A stretch of DNA of 11,110 nt, taken from positions 667 to 11,776 of the forward strand of contig DFPA01000022.1 in NCBI GenBank assembly GCA_002377025.1, written 5' to 3'. Origin of the DNA: Patescibacteria group bacterium UBA3527 (GTDB taxonomy: Bacteria > Patescibacteriota > Minisyncoccia > Phycocordibacterales > UBA918). The position numbers and the translations under genes were made by a program. Of this stretch, positions 6,125 to 11,110 are shown piece after piece (positions within the stretch are counted from its first letter, which is position 1; each line of letters starts with the position of its first letter). A model generated the notes under the pieces. It ran no database searches and was not told the DNA's origin. It saw only the letters and a program-made list of their open reading frames with translations.

Positions 6125-8312
6125 CCTGGATAGTTTGGAGTTTGTGGTGAATGAGAGGGAAGTCTGTAGCGATGTCGTGTTTTTCTGCCAAACCACGAGC
6201 CTCACTCCGTGCCGCTTCTACAAGCTTGAGATTCTTAATGGCTTCCATACCAAGGTCGGTGAGGCCGGATTGCTTCTGGCCGTATAGCTCTCCACTACCA
6301 CGAAACTGCAGGTCGTGCTCGGCTAATTCAAAGCCATTTTTAGCTGTCTTCAATGCCTTTAGGCGGTCGCGAGTTTTCTCACTCTTGCTGTCTGTTACCG
6401 CATAACAATATGGCTGGTGAGTACCGCGGATTACACGCCCTCGTAGCTGGTGAAGCTGAGAAAGACCAAAACGCTCCGCCCCTTCGATAATTATGTTGGT
6501 GGCATTGGGTACGTTTACTCCCACTTCCACTACCGAAGTAGCTACCAGAATATCAATTTTATGTTCGGCAAACTGTTTCATTACTTTGTCCTTTTCACTC
6601 GGAGTCATTTTGCCGTGAAGAATACCTATTTCGTACTCGGGAAAAATATCTTTCTTTAGCCTCTTGGCTTCAGCTGTGACTGACTTTAAGCGAAGAGCAG
6701 TGGCTTTGTCAGGGTCCGGCTCATCTATACGTGGGCAAATGACGTAGGCTTGGCGGCCGGCTTTTAATTCTTTTTTCACACTCTCGTACATTTTTTCTTG
6801 TTGGCCGGGTCCTATCACCTCGGTCTTGATTGGCTTGCGTCCACTAGGCATTTCATCGAGCAGGGTAATATCAAGATCACCGTAGATGGTGAGGGCCAGG
6901 GTGCGAGGTATGGGAGTAGCGGTCATAGAAAGTAGGTGTGGCATACGAGCGTCTTTCTTAGCCAGAGCTTTACGCTGACCTGTACCAAAGCGGTGTTGCT
7001 CGTCGATAATGACATAAGCAAGGTGCTTAAACTCCACGCTCTTATATATAAGTGCGTGAGTGCCGATAAGAATCGGTATTTCACCATTTTTTACCCACTT
7101 CAAGAGCTGAGTCTTGCTAATTTTCGTAGGTTTAGTCGGATCTACTTTGCTTGGAAACTTCATACAACCAGAACCGGTAATAAGACCAATCTGGATAGGG
7201 AGGTGGTGAAAGTATTCAATAAAACTCTCGAAATGTTGCTTGGCGAGGATTTCGGTGGGGGCCATGTAGGCCACTTGCAAATTCCCATACTCTAAATCTG
7301 TGGACTTAGTTTTTTCAATATCAAGAGAATGACCTCTCATACCTTCTGGTGGGCGAGAAGTAGCTACTGCGTAGGCAGTGGTAGCAGCGACAGCTGTCTT
7401 GCCACTGCCAACATCGCCCTCAAGGAGGCGACTCATCGCAGGGCGGTGGCTGAAATCCTTAAGGATTTCAGCCACCGCCCTGTCCTGACTCTTGGTAAGG
7501 GTGAAAGGGAAGCGGTCGATAAATTCCGCCACGTGTTTTTTCGCAGTCTTTATGGTGTAGGTGTCGGCGACAGAGACTTCTTCTCGGTCCAAAGCTTTTT
7601 GTACCTGTATATAAAATACTTCCTCAAAGGCAAAGCGTTTGCGGGCACTTTCGGCGTGTTCGGCTTTTTTAGGGGAATGTATCCAGACCAGAGCTGTCTT
7701 TAGTTCCGGTAGGTTGTAGCGCTTCAGTATTTCACTCGGTATTGGGTCTTCTAATGTGTCTAAAATACCTTTTTCAAAGCATTTCAGTGCATGATGATAA
7801 AACCATTTGCTAGTCACTCCCTTAGTCTCACGGTAGATGGGGTAAATAGTGTCGTCTAGGTCTTCGGTGTTTTTAAAAATAGAATCGTGTCGATCTACCG
7901 GCAGTGAATCAAGTTTCTCTACTTCAGGGTTGGCGATATATTCCTTTCCTTCACTACCAGCTACTTTTCCAGCCACTTTCACATACATACCATCGGAGTA
8001 CATTTTGGCAAGATAAGGCTGGTTAAACCACATCACCTTAATCTTGGCGGAGCCGTCTTCGATATATCCCTCGGCAATCGGTCGCCGACTCTTCCAAGCT
8101 TTGCGGGTTTTTAAGCCGGATAGCCGGCCATATACCACTGCCTCTTGCCCAAGTGCGAGGCCGGCGACCGATTGCACATCGCTAATATCCTCATAGCGAG
8201 CGGGTAGGTGATAGAGAAGATCTTCTATGGTGGCGATTTTTAGCTTCTTCAAGGCCTTTTGGTGCGGAGTATCAACTCGGAAATGATCGGTGAGTAGGTC
8301 GCTTGGTTTCAT
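6105..8312 (-). CDS. recG: ATP-dependent DNA helicase RecG
   Basis: Superfamily 2 double-strand DNA translocase that reverses stalled replication forks and processes branched DNA. The 735-aa product has an N-terminal wedge/OB domain (about 55-150). The helicase core carries Walker A GDVGSGKT at 299-306, motif Ia APTEILAKQH at 351-360, motif II DEQH at 437-440 and motif III TATPIPRT at 464-471. Motif VI is QLRGRVIRG at 622-630, and the C-terminal TRG-type region (NGFELAEHDLQFRGSGEL) is at 659-676. It is longer than E. coli RecG (693 aa), partly from a stretch of about 25 extra residues at 320-345. In motif VI the second glycine of GRxGR is Ile628; both arginines remain. Residues 277-292 are encoded by a perfect DNA palindrome. 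The ATG lies 6 nt after an extended -10 box, so translation is probably leaderless. Confidence 0.96.
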   Translation of the reverse strand: MKPSDLLTDHFRVDTPHQKALKKLKIATIEDLLYHLPARYEDISDVQSVAGLALGQEAVVYGRLSGLKTRKAWKSRRPIAEGYIEDGSAKIKVMWFNQPYLAKMYSDGMYVKVAGKVAGSEGKEYIANPEVEKLDSLPVDRHDSIFKNTEDLDDTIYPIYRETKGVTSKWFYHHALKCFEKGILDTLEDPIPSEILKRYNLPELKTALVWIHSPKKAEHAESARKRFAFEEVFYIQVQKALDREEVSVADTYTIKTAKKHVAEFIDRFPFTLTKSQDRAVAEILKDFSHRPAMSRLLEGDVGSGKTAVAATTAYAVATSRPPEGMRGHSLDIEKTKSTDLEYGNLQVAYMAPTEILAKQHFESFIEYFHHLPIQIGLITGSGCMKFPSKVDPTKPTKISKTQLLKWVKNGEIPILIGTHALIYKSVEFKHLAYVIIDEQHRFGTGQRKALAKKDARMPHLLSMTATPIPRTLALTIYGDLDITLLDEMPSGRKPIKTEVIGPGQQEKMYESVKKELKAGRQAYVICPRIDEPDPDKATALRLKSVTAEAKRLKKDIFPEYEIGILHGKMTPSEKDKVMKQFAEHKIDILVATSVVEVGVNVPNATNIIIEGAERFGLSQLHQLRGRVIRGTHQPYCYAVTDSKSEKTRDRLKALKTAKNGFELAEHDLQFRGSGELYGQKQSGLTDLGMEAIKNLKLVEAARSEARGLAEKHDIATDFPLIHHKLQTIQAELHME
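7439..7482. repeat. Perfect 44-bp palindrome inside recG
   Basis: Two 22-bp arms meet with no spacer between 7460 and 7461. The inner 20 bases of the left arm (7441-7460) are GGGCGGTGGCTGAAATCCTT. The centre falls on a codon boundary, so both strands encode the same peptide, AVAEILKDFSHRP. The surrounding protein keeps normal RecG spacing to Walker A, so this is not an inserted element. Confidence 0.95.
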
Positions 8313-8318
8313 GCCGTT

Positions 8319-8327
8319 ATTCTACCA
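8319..8327 (-). promoter_or_regulatory. Extended -10 promoter of recG
   Basis: On the minus strand TGG-TAGAAT (8327-8319) is an extended -10 element ending 6 nt before the recG ATG at 8312. The predicted start site coincides with the start codon. The only -35-like TTGCAA is 20 bp away, too far to be typical. Confidence 0.5.
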
Positions 8328-8344
8328 AATTCCCATAAGATGAC

Positions 8345-8372
8345 TTGCAATCCGTGGTGAGGAGGGTATAAA
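8345..8372 (+). promoter_or_regulatory. Promoter of the GC-rich small gene (TTGCAA - 16 bp - TATAAA)
   Basis: TTGCAA at 8345-8350 and TATAAA at 8367-8372 are spaced by 16 bp, divergent from recG. The start site would be near 8379, giving a leader of about 75 nt to the preferred ATG at 8454, or a leaderless start at the in-frame ATG at 8379. Confidence 0.45.
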
Positions 8373-8453
8373 TAAGAAATGGCACCCAACAGGGATGAGC
8401 CTATGAACCGCCGGAAGCTTACGCAACCGGCCACAACCAGAAAGGATGGACAA

Positions 8454-8798
8454 ATGAAAAAAGTCCTTCTTGCGACGGCTACACTGACGCTCTTGTCGGG
8501 CGCTGCTGTCTTCGCCATGATCGCCCTGTCGACCGCCGGCTTCCCGGGCATCGCAACCGCATTGATGCTGGGCCTCGGAGTCGCCTATATCTTGCCGCAT
8601 GACCATGTCGACAAGGGCAGCCTGACTTCGACCAGTTCGAACACCAAGCCGACTTGCCGCGAGGCCGATCCGGGCGGGATCAAGCGCATCGACAATCGGA
8701 TCGGCACGATCTGGGTCGGCCTGTGCGACTGGGCACGTTCGTACTTCGATATCGGCCGCAACTCGCATGTCGCCGGCAATTTCGCTGCCGGTGCCTGA
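8454..8798 (+). CDS. Small GC-rich membrane or exported protein, unknown function
   Basis: I do not recognise a family. The 114-aa product begins with a signal-like or membrane segment (MKKVLLATATLTLLSGAAVF), followed by a second hydrophobic stretch to about residue 47. The hydrophilic tail of about 67 residues has two cysteines, in PTCREA and GLCDW, that could pair outside the cytoplasm. The ATG at 8454 was chosen because AAAGGA lies 7 nt upstream and the signal-like segment then starts the protein. An in-frame ATG at 8379, 6 nt after a -10 box, would give 139 aa. Codons are dominated by GCC, ATC, GTC, CTG and GGC, as in high-GC proteobacteria and unlike the neighbouring recG and malic enzyme genes. 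This suggests recent acquisition. A GC-rich hairpin follows at 8832. The opposite strand is also open (8322-9023), but its product is low in recognisable structure. Confidence 0.65.
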   Translation: MKKVLLATATLTLLSGAAVFAMIALSTAGFPGIATALMLGLGVAYILPHDHVDKGSLTSTSSNTKPTCREADPGGIKRIDNRIGTIWVGLCDWARSYFDIGRNSHVAGNFAAGA

Positions 8799-8831
8799 GC
8801 CCGCGCCCGCTCGGTGATGAGGCGAGCACCA

Positions 8832-8857
8832 GGCGAGGGGACTCTGGTCCCCTCGCC
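8832..8857 (+). terminator. GC-rich hairpin after the small gene
   Basis: A perfect 11-bp stem, GGCGAGGGGAC with GTCCCCTCGCC, closes a TCTG loop 33 nt after the stop codon of the GC-rich gene. No T-run follows, so it may be a processed 3' end or a terminator inherited from a donor rather than an efficient intrinsic terminator. Confidence 0.5.
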
Positions 8858-9016
8858 ACCCGCCAAGCTTTGCTTGGCCCGACCGAATGGTCCGGGTGTA
8901 GGGAGGTTTCCTGAGCGCATCTAGGGCTGGACCCGCAATCGGCTTGCTAGCGCAATGTTCCGAGTCTGTTCTTTCAAGGTTTCGCTTAACCTTCTCTCTG
9001 AGAAAATAAGCAACCG

Positions 9017-9053
9017 TCCGCACAATTCACTGTGAATTGCGCGGATGTTTTTT
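9017..9053 (+). terminator. Intrinsic terminator
   Basis: A 13-bp stem with one A-C mismatch (9017-9029 with 9033-9045) and a CTG loop is followed by a T-run at 9048-9053. It is a good plus-strand intrinsic terminator for transcription from the GC-rich gene. Confidence 0.75.
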
Positions 9054-9062
9054 ATCTCCAGC

Positions 9063-9093
9063 AATATGTCCAGCACCGAGTGCTGGACATATT
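9063..9093. repeat. 14-bp perfect inverted repeat
   Basis: AATATGTCCAGCAC (9063-9076) pairs perfectly with 9080-9093 around a CGA loop. It has no T-run of its own and abuts the next hairpin without a gap. It could be an operator, an RNA-stability hairpin or part of a compound terminator. Confidence 0.7.
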
Positions 9094-9141
9094 AAAGAAA
9101 TACCCATTTAAATGGTACTTTAAATGGGTATTTCTTTTTTT
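9094..9141 (+). terminator. Strong intrinsic terminator upstream of malic enzyme
   Basis: A perfect 19-bp stem (9094-9112 with 9119-9137) with a 6-nt loop ends in seven T residues (9135-9141). It should block read-through into the malic enzyme gene, whose -10 box starts 15 bp later. Confidence 0.8.
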
Positions 9142-9155
9142 CGCCACGTATGCGC

Positions 9156-9161
9156 TATAAT
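9156..9161 (+). promoter_or_regulatory. -10 box of the malic enzyme gene
   Basis: TATAAT at 9156-9161 predicts a start near 9168 and a leader of about 20 nt with no Shine-Dalgarno. The -35 position falls in the T-run of the upstream terminator and has no good match. Confidence 0.5.
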
Positions 9162-9188
9162 ACCTTCTATTGCATTAAATAAATCACT

Positions 9189-10334
9189 ATGAAAAAAGCT
9201 GTTGATTATAACAAACTCGCTCTTGCTCTCCATAAAAAACTCAAGGGCAAACTCGCTGTTCAGAGTAAAGTAAAACTCAAGTCAAAGACTGATTGGAGTA
9301 CGATGTACACTCCAGGGGTAGGGGCTGTATCCGCCTATCTGGCAAAGTATCCGGAAAAAACACGCGAATACACCATGAAAAATAACTTGGTAGCGGTGGT
9401 AAGTGACGGTTCGGCTGTTTTGGGCCTGGGTGACATTGGTCCGGAAGCTTCTTTGCCGGTGATGGAAGGGAAGGCGGCGATATTTAATTCTCTAGCCGGA
9501 GTAGACGCAGTGCCAATAGTGCTAGATGTACATACGGCAGATGAAATTGTGGCGGCGGTCAAGGCCATCGCACCAAGTTTTGGTGGTATCAATCTTGAAG
9601 ATATTGCCGCTCCTGTTTGTTTTGAAGTAGAGGAGAGGCTAAAAAAAGACTTGACTATTCCAGTAATGCACGATGATCAGCACGGTACGGCCATAGTGGT
9701 ACTCGCGGGACTTATCAATGCCGCTAAGGTAGTCAAAAAGAATCTGAAGAAGATGAAAGTGGTAATAGTCGGGGCAGGGGCGGCCGGTCGGGCAACCGCA
9801 CTTTTGCTACTGAAGGCAGGGGTGGGTAATGTAATAGTGACCGACAGACAGGGAGCAATAGTGGCCGGCCGCCCGGGACTATCGGGCTACAAAAAAGATT
9901 TAGCAAAGGTGACTAATAGTAGGAAGGTTAAAGGTGATGTATTGGAAGCTGTAGAAGGTGCCGACGTACTTATAGGTGTGTCGGGCCCTGGCACTATCAC
10001 TAAGCATCATGTTGAGATGATGAACGACAAGCCAGTAGTCTTTGCGCTGGCGAATCCAGTACCGGAAATCCTACCCAAGGATGCCAAGCAGGCCGGTGCT
10101 TGCGTAATAGCGACAGGCCGTAGCGATTATCCGAATCAGGTGAATAATTCACTGGTTTTCCCCGGTATCTTTCGCGGTGCTCTTGATAAAAAACTTACTG
10201 CGATAACCGATGAAACCAAGCTTCGTGCCGCAAAGGCGGTGGCAAGTTTGGTAAAAAAACCTTCACCAAGTGAAATTATTCCGAGTGTAAATCATCCGGA
10301 CTTGGTAAAGGTAGTAGCACGAGCGGTCAAGTAG
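9189..10334 (+). CDS. Malic enzyme (malate dehydrogenase, decarboxylating)
   Basis: Oxidatively decarboxylates L-malate to pyruvate and CO2 with reduction of NAD(P)+, in the cytosol. The 381-aa product is the short bacterial/archaeal form without the phosphotransacetylase domain of MaeB. Visible motifs in order: YTPGVG at 40-45 with catalytic Tyr40; SDGSAVLGLGDIGPEASLPV at 72-91; catalytic Lys95 in MEGKAAIF; metal ligands Glu137-Asp138 in NLEDI and Asp162/Asp163 in HDDQHGTA; Rossmann GAGAAG at 195-200; ANPVPEI at 288-294; and RSDYPNQVNNSLVFPGIFRG at 311-330. Asp219 at the end of the second Rossmann strand (VTDR) favours NAD over NADP, an inference. Nothing is truncated. It is isolated by terminators upstream and faces the VTT-domain gene downstream, so it is probably monocistronic. 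Confidence 0.95.
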   Translation: MKKAVDYNKLALALHKKLKGKLAVQSKVKLKSKTDWSTMYTPGVGAVSAYLAKYPEKTREYTMKNNLVAVVSDGSAVLGLGDIGPEASLPVMEGKAAIFNSLAGVDAVPIVLDVHTADEIVAAVKAIAPSFGGINLEDIAAPVCFEVEERLKKDLTIPVMHDDQHGTAIVVLAGLINAAKVVKKNLKKMKVVIVGAGAAGRATALLLLKAGVGNVIVTDRQGAIVAGRPGLSGYKKDLAKVTNSRKVKGDVLEAVEGADVLIGVSGPGTITKHHVEMMNDKPVVFALANPVPEILPKDAKQAGACVIATGRSDYPNQVNNSLVFPGIFRGALDKKLTAITDETKLRAAKAVASLVKKPSPSEIIPSVNHPDLVKVVARAVK

Positions 10335-10417
10335 GCTAATAACTTTGTAGTCCTAAAAGTCACGAGCCCTTATTTCATGTGATTATAAAAAAGTGCGAAA
10401 TTTCTGCTGCCAGAGAA

Positions 10418-11089
10418 TTATCTTAATGAATGATTGTTACTTGAGTACCCGCGGTATACAAAATACAATCCAATACCAAATGTAATAGTGGCAAAAATAC
10501 TTACAAGAATTTGTATTAGTACTGTAGAAGTAGCTGCATATGTGAAGACAAAAGTCATAGGGGTCACTCCAACAAGAGTTGTCAAGAGAAACGCTCGATA
10601 ACTCATTGTACTAGCAAAACCCAACATATAACTCACCAAGTCTACCGGTAGAGCTATTCGCAGTAGAATAACCAAACCGTAAAATTGGTACCGTGGTATG
10701 GAACGCTCGTACTCCTGTATCCGCTTCACAAGGCTTTGGTTTTTGAAAATATTCTTTCTAAATGCTTTGGCAATCCAAAAGGCCAACATTGAACCTAGTG
10801 TCCAACCAATGATACTGTATAGAGCTGCAAAGAAGGGGCCGTAGCTATTGGCAGCCACCGGTAACAAAAAACCTGTTCCCAGTGGTGCAAAAACAATCGA
10901 AGCCGTCATGATTCCAATGTACGAAAATATGCCGGGCCAGCCAGCTTGGGTTGTGAGTGATTGAAGCAACTCCATATTTTGTTGTGACCACTGGGACAGC
11001 ACAACAAAACCATAGGCCGCAAAAATAGCTCCAACCGTGTATGTGCATGTTTTAGAATTAAGAAATTTCATAGCTATTAAAGTCATCAT
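10418..11089 (-). CDS. TVP38/TMEM64 (VTT-domain) membrane protein
   Basis: Integral membrane protein of the SNARE-associated/VTT family (PF09335, DedA-related), whose members are linked to lipid scrambling or membrane homeostasis; the precise substrate is not known. The 223-aa product has hydrophobic segments at about 17-32, 54-77, 84-106, 138-158, 166-187 and 190-212. Family hallmarks include the glycine/proline-rich segment FAPLGTGFLLPVAANSYGP (67-85), GWTLGSMLAFWIAKAF (95-110), and LLRIALPVDLVSYMLGFAS (142-160) followed by FLLTTLVGVTPMTF (167-180). The ATG at 11089 was chosen: TATACT at 11108-11103 predicts a leader of about 6 nt, and a weak GGTGA lies upstream. An in-frame ATG at 11071 would shorten it by six residues. 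It converges on the malic enzyme gene, 83 bp apart, with no clear terminator between. Confidence 0.88.
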   Translation of the reverse strand: MMTLIAMKFLNSKTCTYTVGAIFAAYGFVVLSQWSQQNMELLQSLTTQAGWPGIFSYIGIMTASIVFAPLGTGFLLPVAANSYGPFFAALYSIIGWTLGSMLAFWIAKAFRKNIFKNQSLVKRIQEYERSIPRYQFYGLVILLRIALPVDLVSYMLGFASTMSYRAFLLTTLVGVTPMTFVFTYAATSTVLIQILVSIFATITFGIGLYFVYRGYSSNNHSLR

Positions 11090-11102
11090 CTAGTTCACCA
11101 AT

Positions 11103-11108
11103 AGTATA
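11103..11108 (-). promoter_or_regulatory. -10 box of the VTT-domain gene
   Basis: TATACT on the minus strand (11108-11103) lies 13 nt before the ATG at 11089, implying a leader of about 6 nt. The -35 region lies outside the window. Confidence 0.4.
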
Positions 11109-11110
11109 AG

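Larger units (their letters stand above)
8799..9188 (+). other. 390-bp intergenic region with stacked hairpins
   Basis: I see no convincing gene here. The first part (to about 8960) continues the GC-rich composition and contains two hairpins: 8832-8857 and a 7-bp stem at 8862-8878 with a TTT loop. The rest turns AT-rich and holds a T-tailed terminator (9017-9053), a 14-bp stem (9063-9093) and a 19-bp terminator (9094-9141), then the malic enzyme -10 box. Confidence 0.6.

Noticed and set aside
7329..7703. Plus-strand open frame in recG containing AVAEILKDFSHRP
   Set aside because: It repeats that RecG peptide only because the 44-bp palindrome is codon-centred; the rest is antisense to RecG.
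8322..9023. 233-codon minus-strand open frame across the second GC-rich insert
   Set aside because: GC-rich DNA leaves shadow frames open. It runs through terminators and into the recG promoter and shows no motif, while the plus strand has a Shine-Dalgarno, a signal-like N-terminus and biased codons.
10335..10417. Terminator between the malic enzyme and VTT-domain genes
   Set aside because: I could find no stem of more than a few pairs followed by a T-run in these 83 bases.

Overview
The window looks like chromosomal DNA from a Candidate Phyla Radiation (Patescibacteria, Parcubacteria-like) bacterium. This rests on gene content and style, not on a marker-gene match. The genes are mostly AT-leaning with short spacers. 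A MacA/MacB-type exporter has no outer-membrane partner gene beside it. Several operon-leading genes have a -10 box 6-9 nt before the start codon, so their messages should be leaderless.

Layout. Bases 1-138 hold a striking array of four CTCATGAG palindromes and the ftsH promoter. ftsH (139-2148, +) encodes the membrane AAA+ zinc protease. It converges, across a shared hairpin, on a three-gene exporter operon read leftward from 5611: a HlyD/MacA-like adaptor, a FtsX/MacB-like permease and a LolD/MacB-like ATPase. A GC-rich stretch (about 5657-5928) holds a small orphan ORF with its own terminator. Next come a tRNA with anticodon UAU (6003-6076, best read as isoleucine) and recG (6105-8312, -). 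A second GC-rich stretch (about 8380-8900) carries a small secreted or membrane protein gene (8454-8798, +). After a run of hairpins come a malic enzyme gene (9189-10334, +) and a convergent TVP38/TMEM64 (VTT-domain) membrane protein gene (10418-11089, -).

Functional reading. ftsH gives membrane protein quality control. The three-gene operon probably moves or extracts a hydrophobic or peptide substrate at the cytoplasmic membrane. RecG remodels stalled forks. Malic enzyme links malate to pyruvate and reduced cofactor. The two GC-rich inserts differ sharply in base and codon use from their neighbours and look acquired.

Most worth a second look: (1) a perfect 44-bp palindrome inside recG that encodes the same peptide on both strands; (2) the 12-bp-periodic CTCATGAG array before ftsH; (3) the tRNA with anticodon UAU, rare in bacteria; (4) a cysteine-containing beta domain inserted at the adaptor's hairpin tip; (5) the two GC-rich orphan inserts; (6) recurring leaderless starts.
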